64,000 nucleotides of DNA from Prorocentrum cordatum. Taxonomy: Eukaryota > Sar > Dinophyceae > Prorocentrales > Prorocentraceae. Position numbers and translations under genes: made by a program. Positions 1 to 12,960 of this stretch are shown here, piece by piece; position 1 is the stretch's first letter; every line of letters begins with the position of its first letter. Where the stretch lies: contig CAUYUJ010000158.1 of NCBI GenBank assembly GCA_963575745.1, positions 35,963-99,962 on the forward strand, written 5' to 3'. Below the pieces are notes generated by a model. That model searched no databases and was not told where the DNA came from. It saw nothing but the letters and a program-made list of their open reading frames with translations.

Positions 1-1916
1 GAACGGGCCGCCGCGCTGCCCGAGCCTGCTCGTCGGCCGCCGCGCAGCACGACGAGGAGCGGGCAGAGCGGGCGTGCGTCTGGCTGGTGCGCCCGAAGCA
101 GTGATGGCGCGCATGGGCTGACGGCCCAACCCTTTCTGGTTCTGGTTGGACGGCCTGCTGCTGCTGCAGATCTGGCCCGCTTCCTCCAGAGACTGGCGGA
201 CGACGTCGCTGCGGGAAGCGACAAAAGGGTCGGTCCTGCCAGGTCGGAGCGCATCCAGGGGCAAAGGGGAAAGAGAAGGGAAGGGAGGGTGAGGAGGTTT
301 CCTCAGCCGATGCGAAAAGAAACCAGCGCCCCTGTCTGCATGGATGATGATGAAGAAGACAGAGAACAGGAAAGAGGGAAAAAGAAAGGCACGAGGATCA
401 AGATGGAGGAGGGGAGAGGGAGAAGAGGGACGAGGACGAAGAGGTGGATCCCGACGATGGGGGGCGGAAGATCGTGAGGAGGGAGAGAGGCAAGAGCCTA
501 GACCTCCAGCAGATTCGACTTGTGGGCTTCGCAGAGTTCCCCATCCACCAGGGGAAAGTCTTCGTTCCAGCCTCGCTTCTGATGGCCCCGGGAGCTGTGA
601 AAAACCGCGGCGACAGGGTCAAGCGAAAAACCATCCGCCCAAAGTCCGAGGCCCCTGCTGCTGGCTCCCGGAGAGGGCCACTACTCTTTTGTTTCGCCCT
701 CTCTATGCACCCACCAGCCTCTGGCCCCTCCAGCTGCTTCCCCATCTCTAGGAATGAGAAGGGGGAAAGGTGAGGAGGAGGAGGAGGAGGAGGAGGAGGA
801 GGAAGAGGTCATCACCCAGTGGGCCCAGCCAGGTTGCGCGATCCCCACGGAAGAGGAGAAGGGGGTCCGTGGAGGATAAAAAAGAGGAGGACAATGGGGT
901 CCATCGCTAGCAAACGGTCCCCACAGAAGATAAGGACGGGGTGGGAGGATGTGCTTAAACTCCGCGCCAGGGCGCCTCCTGAGGGCTGACGCTGGCCGAG
1001 CCACAGCTGCAACGGAAGGAAGTGCAGGGATGAAGGAGAAGACGAGCGTAGAAGAAGTCTTCGATCCTCAGCTCATCAGGCCACCCCTTCTGTGGGAGCG
1101 GCGGCAAACGGGCGTCCTGCCATAAGGGAGGATGAGGAGAAAGAGGACGAGGGAGGTGGAGGATTCGGAGGAAGGGGGACCAGACACATCTAGCGTCGCG
1201 TTATTTGTTTCGCAACCTGGCTCCCCGAAGGTCGGGATCGCGGCTTCTCGGGCTCCGATACGTGCTTGTTACGGCCCCAGGGCTTGTGAAAGGGCCCCCA
1301 GGGGCCGAAGACGAATGTCGACGAATATCCGTCGTCATGTTTCCGCGACGCGAAGACTGGCGGCGCCGATAAGGTTAAGCAGCAACTCCTGAAAGGTCTT
1401 CGCGAGAACGATCAAGGGCTATATGTCCAGATTAAGAGGCCACTAGGCCGGTCCAGCATGGGTTAAGCCCGGATCAAGCCGCACTGAGCCGGACCAAGCC
1501 AGATCAAGCAGAATTAAACAGGACTCAGCGGGGCCATGCCAAATTAAGCGGGTTTCTGACCGTGAATCTGACTGGTAGATCCGTGGTCACAAACAAACTA
1601 GGCATAGCCCTGCTAAATCCCGCTTGAGGCCCGGGAGGCTTCTCAGAACCCCTGGGAGTTTTAGTTCAGCATCGGTGCTGGAAGCACCAGCGCCCATGCT
1701 GAATGGAACCTCCCAGGAACTCTGAGAGAGCGAGGCGGGGAAGCGAGAAGGATGAGGCCTTCTCAGAAGGCGGCGAATCTTCTCAGAAGACGCTCACCGG
1801 CCTTCTGAGAAGTCTTTTGCGCCGTCGGGGAAGGTTTCGAAAACTTCTCGAAAGGCTGGGGGACTTCCAAGCCTTCTGGGAAGGCCCGCGGGGAGGGCGT
1901 CCAAGAGGAGCGCAAG
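1..1916. other. Gene-free low-complexity stretch
   Basis: No convincing gene is visible. Open frames here are short, overlap on both strands and resemble no family. Contents are a purine-rich stretch at about 340-490, a short GGA microsatellite at 770-806, a degenerate 10-12 bp repeat (variants of ggatcaagcc) at about 1436-1560, and several copies of the near-palindrome cttctcagaag at about 1755-1815. The remainder shows nothing recognisable. Confidence 0.6.
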
Positions 1917-2075
1917 TCATGGGCGGCGGCACGTGCGCGGCCCAGGGGGGGGGGCCAGGGCCGCATGAAGATAAGAAGAAGCGACGTGAAATCTGGGGAG
2001 GTATAATGGCCCCGCCATGATATCCACCCCCACCCCCCTAGTCATCACCCCCCTCTTGGCCGCCCCCGACTTCTT
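1917..2075 (+). repeat. Dispersed repeat family D, copy 1
   Basis: This segment shares order and wording with 7290-7490: gcgcggcccaggggg, then ataagaag, atctgggga, ccatgatatccac and tcatcacccccctct. The two copies are collinear on the plus strand with scattered substitutions and indels. Neither has a convincing open frame. It looks like a decayed interspersed repeat of unknown class. Confidence 0.65.
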
Positions 2076-2204
2076 CCCAAGCCTCCCGGGCCTCAGGGGA
2101 ATCCCTCCTGCCTCTTTGGCAGCCCCCACCGCCCTCTCAGAGAGGCTGCACCCCTCGCTACACACCCGCTCATGGGCGCCGCCCGGGCGAGGTCGGGGGG
2201 GAGG

Positions 2205-2447
2205 GGAGGGAAGAGGAGGGGGAGGAGAAGGAGGAAGAGGAGGAGGAGGAGGAGGAGGAGGAGGAGGAGGAGAGGAGGAGGAGGAGGGGGAGGAGGAGGA
2301 GGAGGAGGAGGGGGAGGAGAAGGAGGAGGAGGAGGAAGAGGAAGAGGAGAGGAAGGAGGAGGAGGAGGACGAGGAGGAGGAGAAGGAGGAGGAGGACAAG
2401 GAGGGGCAGGACGAGGAGGAGGAGGAGGAGGAGGAGGAGGAGGAGGA
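2205..2447 (+). repeat. GGA microsatellite (polypurine tract)
   Basis: About 240 bp of almost uninterrupted purine on the plus strand, mostly GGA with GAA and GGG variants. Any frame reads as a homopolymer-like peptide (poly-Glu, poly-Arg, poly-Gly; poly-Ser, poly-Leu or poly-Pro in reverse), so the open frames over it are not genes. It directly abuts the repeat family beginning at 2448. Confidence 0.95.
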
Positions 2448-3130
2448 CCAGTGTAAACCCAAGAGCCACCAACAATGTTGGAATACACCCTCCCTCCAAG
2501 CTCCCTCTTCGCAGACCCCTACAACGGTTCATTTCCATTGAAGGGACTGCCTCGTTGGAAACCAACCGTTTGAAGACCCTGAAGCATGCCAAAATATGGT
2601 TCTCGGAAGTCCAAAGTCACGGATCAATCTGACTGTTGCGTCTGGACGACCGTGGATCGTGCCAGAACGCCATTATTGGGAGTTCAACACCGCGAATCAA
2701 CGTAACTGTTGCACCCGCAAAATCCTGAACCCTTCCAAAACACCATTCGTGGTACGTTGACCATGGGAATACGTGAGACTCTTGTACATGTTATAAACGA
2801 ATGTGCGCGGCGCTAAGGCGAGAGCCGCATTTTGAAAAGGAATCGCCCTCCATCCGTGAAACTCTTGCAATTGTGTGAAACGAATGTGCGCGGCGCCAAG
2901 GCGAGAGCCACAGATTGAAAACAGGTTGTCCTCTACGTGAAACTCGTGCAATATGTTAGTACGAATGTGCGCGGCGCTAAGGCGATAGCCACATTTCGAA
3001 AACGACCCGCTCTCCACATGTGAAACGTTTGCCAGCGTCTAAGCTTCAAATCCATAAGTTGTGAGGCAAGTTCAGGCAAGTTCAGGCGAGACTGGCCTCC
3101 GGGTGCGACAGGGAGATTTCATTCGCAAAG
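2448..3130 (+). repeat. Dispersed repeat family E, copy 1, with 81-bp tandem core
   Basis: Begins gtgtaaacccaagagccac just after a GGA tract and is collinear with 32970-33640 on the same strand. The core carries tandem units of about 81 bp that begin gaatgtgcgcggcgctaag, at 2799, 2882 and 2963. A more diverged copy lies at 47030-47700. No conserved open frame is seen across copies, so it is best read as a non-coding interspersed repeat, one per GGA tract. Confidence 0.75.
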
Positions 3131-3657
3131 ACAAGGAAGGGAGTAGAAAGAGCAAGGATGAGGAGGAGGAGAAAAACGAGGACGGGGGGAAGGAGGAGGG
3201 GGAGGAGGAGGGAAGGAGGAGTAAGCAAAGGAGAAGCAAGGGAGAAGCAGAAGGAGGAGGAGGAGGAAGAGGAGGAGGGGGAGGAGGGGGGGGGAGGAGA
3301 ATGAGGAGGAGGAGGAGGGGAAGGTAGAGAGAAGGAGGAGAGAGGAGAAGAAGGAGGAGGAGAGAACGAGGAGGAGGAGGAGGAGGGGAGGGGGGAGGAG
3401 GAGGAGGAGGAGAAGAAGGAGGAGGGAGGGGCAGGAGGAGGGAGGAGGAGGAGGAGGGAGGAAGGAGGAGGGGGGGAGGAGAGGAGGAGGAGGAGGAGGA
3501 CGACGACGACGAGGAGGAGGGGAAGTGGAGGAGCAGAAGGAGGAGGAGGAGGAGGACGAGGAGGAGGAGGAGGAGGAGGGGGAGGAGGAGGAGGAAGAGG
3601 AGGAGGAGCAGGAGGAAAAGAAAGAGGAGGAGGAGGAGGAGGAAGAGGGGGGAAGGA

Positions 3658-3689
<32 letters not shown>

Positions 3690-3950
3690 GAGGAGGAGGA
3701 GGGAGGAGGAGGAGGAGGAGGAGGAGGAAAAGGAAGAAGAGGAGGGGGAGGGGGAGGAGGAGGAGGAGGAGGAGGGGGCGAAGAGGAGGAGGAAGAGAAG
3801 CAGGAGAAGGACGAGGGAGAGGAGGCTCCTGAGGAGGAGGAGGAGGAGGAGGAGGAGGAGCACGTCGGGGTGAGGCGGAGTAGGGGGGGAAGGAAAAGGA
3901 GGAAAAGGAGGAAGAGGAGGAAGAGGAGGAGCAGGCGGGAGGAGCCCCCG
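3131..3950 (+). repeat. Long GGA polypurine tract
   Basis: About 800 bp of nearly pure purine on the plus strand, GGA-dominated with AGAA, GGGG and short GAC interruptions. It is the longest purine:pyrimidine asymmetric tract in the window. Long open frames exist on both strands only because GGA/TCC lacks stop codons. Confidence 0.95.
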
Positions 3951-4585
3951 CCCGCCTGCGAGAGCCCCTGCAGGCTCTGCTGCAACTGCGGAGAAGCGAG
4001 CGCCTCGCGCACACCCGCCGGGTTCCTGTGGGTTGCCGGCAGCAACTCGGTCATCTCCTCTTTCGGGAGGCCGGAAAAAACATATACAGACTCCGCTGGA
4101 TCCCGTATGTGTGTTTGATATATACTGTCCGACAACAAGAAATGAGCCTCCTAGAGTTCGATCAATTATCGGGCCCTGGGAATACCAGAACTTGATCCAC
4201 GACGCGAAACTAGCCCCCGCGAGAGAATTTGCGGGATCCTATCATACCCCACCACACCCACCACCACTTCTTTTCCTCCTCCCTCATCTACCCCCTTCCT
4301 CTCCTCTCCCTTGGAAATGAAGGGAAGGCGGAGATGGTGGTGGTGTATACGTCGGGACCCCGTAAACTTTGCGTGGTTCTTGCATGACTGCTCTTCTCAC
4401 GGAAACGCTAAGCCAATGGTTCGCATCGGCCGGGCCATTTGGCAAGCTCCGCCGCTCTGTGGCCTCCAGAAGGCAGATGGTGGCCTCAAAAGTCTCCGGG
4501 GGCAGGCTTCCTCGGAGAGACCAGCGTAGTCTTCGGAGGAAGTCACCTGAGTGACCACCTCGCCGATCCTGGAAGGGCCCGATGA
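3951..4585. other. Unannotated spacer
   Basis: No gene family, RNA gene or repeat copy is recognised. Small open frames are not supported by composition or similarity. Confidence 0.5.
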
Positions 4586-6630
<2,045 letters not shown>

Positions 6631-7289
6631 GAAGGTGTTCGCGGAGGAATTCGCCCAAGAGGGCTGGGACGGATGTCACAACGTCAAAAGCGTCGGCCGA
6701 AACGTGGTGCCCGAGCACACTGGGGTCCCTGTGGGGTCGCGAACACAAGGTGCAGCGCAGGGGCTCCTCCCCCCCTCCCAGCCCACAGGAACGCCAGCCC
6801 CGCTTGTATCAACAACAACAACAAACAAAAAAGGTGGCACGTCTTGTATGAATGGCTTGCACACGCATTGATACAACGGCTAAAAAGAAAAAAACTGGAC
6901 GGACACCGTCCAATAAGTATACCTGGTATGCGTTGATTCGACGCGTAACGCCGAATCCCGATTCATAATACTAGCTCGGCAACGTAAACATACAAGCCAA
7001 ACAAATGTCATCACGCATAAAACAAGGCACGGCGGAACCATCACTTTGCATGGATGTCAAGGTGTATCACATGCAATGTCATTGTGTTACGCCCTTGCTC
7101 CAAGGTTGGTGCCCCGGGCGGAACTTTCATGACAAATACGGAAAAACAGTCCCAAAATCTTCCAGGTGCGGCCTCGCGGACCCGCAGGAAATACAGCTCG
7201 CGAGCGAGCGGCGAGGGAAACAAGGACCTCGGGGGTGTCACAAAGGAAGGGCTCGGGAAGACGCGTGAAGGGAGGCCAGGGGAGACATC
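6631..7289. other. Unannotated spacer
   Basis: No recognisable gene, RNA or repeat. The short open frames overlap one another and match no family I know. Confidence 0.45.
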
Positions 7290-7490
7290 AATGTCGTGGG
7301 CGGCCAAGAAGGGGGCGTCCAAGAACGCGGGTGCAAATCGTGGCCGGCGGCAGGTGCGCGGCCCAGGGGGCGGCCAGGGACGTTTTGAAATAAGAAGAGG
7401 CGCCATGATATCTGGGGAAATATCGTGGCCCACGCCATGATATCCACTCCCCCATTGTCATCACCCCCCTCTTTGCCGCCCCCGACATTA
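7290..7490 (+). repeat. Dispersed repeat family D, copy 2
   Basis: Collinear with 1917-2075: gtgcgcggcccaggggg, aataagaag, atctgggga, ccatgatatccac and tcatcacccccctct occur in the same order. It carries an extra segment near its left end. Confidence 0.65.
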
Positions 7491-7599
7491 AGGAAGCGGG
7501 CGGACGACAAACCACGAAAAAACAGTGGTTCGGGTCAGAGGCCCCGGGCCCGCGAGCTCCGAGGGGCCAGGGGAGGGAAAGGGGCAAGCAATCAGCACA

Positions 7600-7745
7600 A
7601 ACGAAAAAAAGACAGAGAGGCAGGCAGGGAGAGAGAGAGGCAGTCAGACAGAGAGGGGCAGACAGGGGAGGGAGAGGGGCAGTCAGACAGACAGGGGCAG
7701 GCAGGGAGAGAGAGGGAGGCAAAAGAGCAGGCAGTCAGACTCTGC
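7600..7745 (+). repeat. Degenerate CAG-ACAG-GGGAG short tandem repeat
   Basis: Variants of ggcagtcagacagacagggg and ggcagggagagagag are repeated about every 16-30 bp. No stable unit length. Confidence 0.6.
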
Positions 7746-7781
7746 GGCGAGCCACGAACGAGCCACGAGCGAAAAAAACAA

Positions 7782-7804
7782 CTACGACGACGACGACGAC
7801 GACC

Positions 7805-7839
<35 letters not shown>

Positions 7840-7865
7840 AACGACGACGACGACGAAAAAACGAC

Positions 7866-7897
<32 letters not shown>

Positions 7898-7980
7898 CGA
7901 AAAAAAAAACGACGACGACGAAAAAAAACGACGACGACGACGACAACGACGACGAAGGCGACGACGACGACGACGACCAT
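7782..7980 (+). repeat. CGA trinucleotide array
   Basis: (ACG/CGA)n with short poly-A interruptions. Poly-Asp, poly-Arg and poly-Thr frames crossing it are repeat-derived. Confidence 0.95.
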
Positions 7981-8029
7981 ACCGATTTGCCACAAACCAC
8001 AGAAAAACATTGGTTCGGGCCAGGGCCCA

Positions 8030-8365
8030 GGAGGAGCTCCGAGGAGCCCAGCAGGGAGAAGTGCGAGGGGGCGGGCCATCGGCACCGACGCAAAGCGCAG
8101 ACTCTGCGGCCGCGAGGGCGAAGGTCAGGGAGGCCAGGGAACCAAGGAAGCCAAGGGGCCAGGGAGGCGAGGGAGGCCAGGGAAAGCCAGGGAGGCCAAG
8201 GATAACCATAGAGACTGCAGGGAGGCCAGGGAAGCCAGGGACGAACCACGAACGAGGCACGAACGAAAACAAGTTAACGAGACACAAGCGAGATCAAGCG
8301 GCACGCGAGAATCTTCGATATCATTACCGCTCGCCACATTCGCATCCAACCTCCTGGCGATGTCA
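8030..8365 (+). repeat. Degenerate GGGAGGCCA repeat and flank
   Basis: Between about 8110 and 8260 the sequence is built from variants of agggaggccagggaagcca. The last 100 bp before the telomere-like tract are unremarkable. No gene seen. Confidence 0.6.
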
Positions 8366-8600
8366 TTCCCTAAAACCCTGAAACCTAAAACCTTGAAACC
8401 CTAACCTTAAAACCCTAAAACCCTGACATCCTAAAACCTTAAACACTTGAACCCTTAAACCTAAAACATTAAACAGTAAACCCTGAAACTCTAAACCCGT
8501 GAATCGTCAAACACTCTAAATCCCAATCTGAAACCGTAAAAAAACCCTGAAATCTATAAAATCCTAACATTCAAAACCTTAAAACCTCGAAAAATAGACC
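8366..8600 (+). repeat. Degenerate telomere-like CCCTAAA tract
   Basis: About 235 bp of decayed repeats based on CCCTAAA or CCTAAAAC (for example taaaaccctgaaacctaaaa, ccttaaaaccctaaaaccct). Plant-type telomere repeats, reported also in dinoflagellates, are CCCTAAA/TTTAGGG, so this resembles an old interstitial telomeric block. The purest units are at 8366-8450 and decay rightward. Confidence 0.7.
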
Positions 8601-10735
8601 ACCCCCAAACCCAAAATTCGTGCGTCCTCGGATGATGCTCAACATGTCTCCGACACGAAAACACACGTCTGCGGCGCTCTGGACTTCTCGGCGCACTCGG
8701 GAACGCGAACACGCTTAGGATCGGTTAGAAACGCCTGGAAAACCAAAAAAATACAAATTGATGTCTTCACGCACATCAGAACTGAACTGCAGACGTCGAG
8801 GGCACAAATGGGAATGGCGCACGCCAATCTGGATGGTAAGACACGGAACGGATACACACACATCGTCGTGTTCGACGGAATTGTCTTGTGATTGCTGCGT
8901 TCACCACCTCCGCGATTCCGTGCTCTGAAATTTGAAAATTCGTCTGTAAACGATTCGCTCAATTTTCCGATGAACTGCTGGAAAAAAAAATAACATTGCC
9001 GACTGTTGCAACGCGCTCCATGAAATCTACCTGAATCTGTCTGCTAACAACTGCAACTTTCAATTTCTGGGAAACAACTTTCTAGCAACGTCCCCTTAAT
9101 CGACTTTCGGCTCACGGACCGTGCCAAGAACCAATTTTCTGGGCGTTACCAGACACCGCGGCAACGGCAACACTGAACATAGAACGAACTGGAACAAAAA
9201 ACTGTGTGATAAACTCGCTTGTTGTACAAGCTCAATACAACACTGCACATGCTCTTATCGCGTGGTTTTCGTCAAACACACGTCGACAGACCGCACACAA
9301 CGCGCCCTAGAGACTTGGCTCAACCTAAAACAGGAGAAGAAAGGAACAAGACAATGAACGAACAAACAGGGACAAAAAACGTAAAACACAACGACTCAAC
9401 GAACACAAAGACATTGTTTTTGTTGATCTCATGCTACACTATTTCAGTCAATCTTTGGGCAAACTTTCAAAACTCGACTTTAGAATTGGTATTTACCCAT
9501 CTGTAGTAATAAATAAAAACAACTAAAACTCACTAAACATAACTTGTACAACTCCCGTGGTTTTTGTTTTTTTTGCTGCAAAATTCAACAAAATCTGGCG
9601 CACTGGAAAACTAACTGGCAACACTAATCTCGACGAATTTTGACTTTTTATGAAAATAAATACTGCCGAAAAAACACATTTGGAGATAAATCATCTCAAT
9701 ACACGTGACTGATTTCTCTCCTCACTCCGAAATATAGAACCATTCGGAACTGATACGTGAACCACCAATACATGCTCAAACGTGTTCATCTGAACCATTT
9801 GAGAATCTGAATTTAAAACCTGACGAAATAATTCTACGCTTGGACATACAAACATAATCGATTGGAAACTGAATCCCGTTCTTCTTAAACATCTAAACAT
9901 ACCAACTCGGTCTGCGACTCGAACTATGTACGCAAAACTATTCGAATTCTTAAATCTTGAACTACGGAATTGCACTGCAAGACTTTTCTTGAACTGCAAA
10001 ACATCTTCAACACCAACAACAACTCATAAAGGTGTTGGGCTAAACTTCTAGAACACCCAAATTAATCAATATTCTGTTATTTTCGTGGAATTATGTTTTA
10101 TCTGTGCTGCAAATAAGGTACAGGAATCTTAAAACAATCTATAAGGCGGCAACCCACATTCATGATTCACCACTGTACTTTCTGTTGCACATGTTTAACG
10201 TCTCTTTTCTTTCTACGACTGCTGATCGAATATTTTCAAAAATAATAATTTCTTTTACTGGCGGGACGTTCACAATTTCGATGTCCCGACATTATGGCTC
10301 TTAAAACCGACAGAAACAACAAACCAAAAAAAAAAACAAGAAATAATGAAAGAACAACAGACCTTACATATCGAATAAATTCTCAAAATCTTCGATGAAA
10401 ACAACATATGTATATAAAGACGAAAACAAACTGCACTATAATTGCAAAGCTAATTACAATTTGCTTCCCATTGATGTGCCGAAGAATCTGTAAATTATCT
10501 ACAATCAACATATTCTAGACACGAATAGAAACTTCTTATATTCATGCTAAATACGACAATATTCGTCCGGAACATATAGAAGTCTTAGTTTATTTTTCAT
10601 CTGCAAAACTCTCTAACACATTTTCTTCACACATATAATGAATTTTATTGTTGAATTCGAATGCAAACGAGACTCACACGTGGTCATACGAATCCTACTT
10701 TATATTCGCTTTCTGACTTTCTTATTTATTTATTC
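8601..10735. other. AT-rich island without recognisable genes
   Basis: Composition changes sharply to AT-rich right after the telomere-like tract and stays so for about 2 kb. Open frames are at most about 105 codons, occur on both strands and show no domain. No microsatellite, minisatellite or dispersed repeat from elsewhere in the window is seen. Confidence 0.6.
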
Positions 10736-10755
10736 TATGTATGTACATATATGTA

Positions 10756-10801
<46 letters not shown>

Positions 10802-10859
10802 CATACACATGTATGTGTCTGCATGGGCACATATATCTATAACCCAACGTGTCCATGTA

Positions 10860-10891
<32 letters not shown>
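10736..10891 (+). repeat. TA/GTAT dinucleotide-rich run
   Basis: (TA)n and tatgtata runs form the left AT flank of the inverted-repeat element that follows. Frames rich in Ile-Tyr are artefacts. Confidence 0.9.
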
Positions 10892-10892
<1 letters not shown>

Positions 10893-11812
10893 CCCCTCGA
10901 AAACCAAGGGGGGAGCCACTGCCGGTTCGAACCCCTCCCCTCTCCCTCCCCCCTCCGGATCCGGAAAACCGGGGGGGGTCACTACCGGTTGGACCCCCCT
11001 CTCTCGAAAACCGGAGGGGGGTCACTACCAGTTCGACCCCCCCCCCCACGCACCGCCAGCAAACGACTCCCGGTCCCTACCACCGCTCGCATCACATCCC
11101 CCGCTGTTGTTCCCAGCGCCACTGTCCTCACCACCACTGTCCCCACTGGTTCCACCACCGTCCCTATTGTCCCCACCAGTGCCCCCACCACTGTCGCACT
11201 GTCCCCACTGTTCCCGCCACTGTTCCGACCACGGTTCCACTCTCCCCACTGTCTCCACGGACCCAACCACTGCCTATCCCCACTGTCCCACTGACTCCTC
11301 CGCTGTCCCACTGAGCTGTCCCACTGTTCCCACCACTGTCCCCACTGTCCCCACCACTGTCCCCACTGCACCTTTGTCCCATTGTCCCACCGCCGTCCTC
11401 GCCACCGTCTTTACCACTGTCCCCACCACCATTGTACCCTCCACTGTCCCACTGTTTCCACCTCATTCCCATTGTCCCCACACCACCACCACCGTCCCCA
11501 CCACTGTCCACTGTCCCCCCTGTTCCCTCCATTGTCCCCACCACTGTCCCCATCACTACCGTCCCCACCACTGTCCCACTGTCCCACTGTCCCCACCACT
11601 GTCCCGCTGTCCCCTCGCCACTGTCCCCACCAACACCGTCCCCACCACTGTCCGCACCCCCACTTGGTTTTCGAGGGGGGGGGGGGTTCGAACCGGTAGT
11701 GACCCCCCCCCCTCTTTTCATGATGAATGGGGGGGGAGGGGTTCGAACCGGACGACCGGTTTTCGGACGGGGTGGGGGGGAGGGGTTCGAACCGGTATGC
11801 CCCCCCTAGGTT
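10892..11812. repeat. Composite element: inverted 45-bp units around a CCCCACCACTGT repeat
   Basis: Left end (10892-11050) has three units containing tcgaaaacc, then gggggtcactaccgg, ttcgacccc. Right end (11660-11812) has three units in the opposite orientation, with ggttcgaaccggtagtgac and ttggttttcgagggg. The interior (about 11080-11655) is a degenerate 12-15 bp repeat of ccccaccactgt. TA-rich DNA bounds both sides. The paired inverted ends suggest a foldback-type repeat element; no transposase frame is present. Confidence 0.65.
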
Positions 11813-11819
11813 CCGCAGC

Positions 11820-11839
11820 ATACGGGTATACATATACAT

Positions 11840-11895
<56 letters not shown>

Positions 11896-11904
11896 ATATT
11901 ATAT

Positions 11905-11935
<31 letters not shown>

Positions 11936-11955
11936 GATGTGCATATATGTATATT

Positions 11956-11997
<42 letters not shown>

Positions 11998-12080
11998 CAT
12001 ACAAACACGAACGTACATTCTCACGAACATATATTTGTTTGGATCTCGTCATACACATATACATGCATGTACACACGGTG
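11820..12080. repeat. TA / ATAC simple-repeat run
   Basis: Dense (TA)n to about 11990, then acatatacatg-type sequence. Right AT flank of the preceding element. No gene. Confidence 0.9.
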
Positions 12081-12300
12081 CTTTGCCGTTACACAGGTCC
12101 GGGTTCGTTTCGCCATGTCCCACCTCGTCTGACTTCATGTTTGTTGGGTTCAGCTAAATGCAACAGAATCTCGAACAGTCCGGCCGAGTCCCACCAGCTC
12201 TCTTGGCGCAGGTGGTCTATGGCGTTTCCTTTTCCAACCTCCTTCCTTTCCCTGCTTGGGAGGTTTACCCCCCCTCCATGCGTTTGGACGGGGGGGGGCC
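12081..12300 (+). repeat. Dispersed repeat family F, partial copy
   Basis: Contains gttacacaggtcc, ttcgtttcgccatg and cttcatgtttgtt, matching the left part of the copy at 21085-21880 on the same strand, also preceded by an ACAT-type simple repeat. Confidence 0.6.
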
Positions 12301-12960
12301 GACCCATGCCAGCGTCCAACATGGCCCAATATAGCTCCGAGAGGGCCTCAGAAGCGCAAGGTGGCCTCCAAGCTGGCACAAAATGGCGGTATATGGGTCA
12401 AACTAGCCTTTTACACACGTCCAAGAGGCCTCAAGACGGCCCCAAAACGGTTTGACGTGCTGTCCGAGGCCTCGGAGGATCCCCCAAGGGGCCAACATCC
12501 TTCAAAAACCAAAGGAAATCCAATGTTTTTTTGCCTTCTCGCTGTTTCGCCTGCGATGGGCTCTTGAGGCCTCAAGATGGCCCCCAAACGGTCCAATATA
12601 GCTCCAAAGTGGGCTTCAAAGGGCCCCAAAACAGCCCCAAGAACGCTCCAATGGCGGGCCGAAGGGGCACCAGGACGGCACTTTTGAGCCTCCGATGGGG
12701 GGGTCCGAATTAAGGACCGCTTTCTGTTTTAGCGAAAGGTTCCAAGACGGCTCCAAGAGGCCCCTCAGGTATCCCAAAAAACGCCCCAGGAAGACCTCCA
12801 AAGCCTCAAGAGGGCCCCGAGACGCCCCAAAAGAGGCCCAAGAGGGCTCCAAGAAGGCCCTAAAAGGACCTCCGGAAAGCCCCAAGAAAGAGCTCCAGGA
12901 GAGAACCAGGAGGGCCCCGAGAGAACCCCAAGAGAGCCCCAAGATGGCTCCAAGTTTCGA
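12301..12960 (+). repeat. Degenerate GATGGCCCCAAG-type tandem repeat
   Basis: Built from variants of ccaagatggccccaagagg with a loose 12-20 bp spacing. The same word family recurs at 17.96-18.15, 21.4-22.6 and 25.62-25.76 kb. Frames over it (Arg/Pro/Lys-rich or Trp/Leu/Gly-rich) do not look like real proteins. Confidence 0.7.

Noticed and set aside
3072-4138. Membrane or Ser/Leu/Pro-rich proteins on the minus strand
   Set aside because: They are translations of the TCC complement of a GGA tract (homopolymer Leu, Ser and Pro).
10900-11810. tRNA gene suggested by GGTTCGAACC (B-box-like)
   Set aside because: No A-box at the right distance, no acceptor stem or cloverleaf could be drawn, and the word recurs as part of inverted units.
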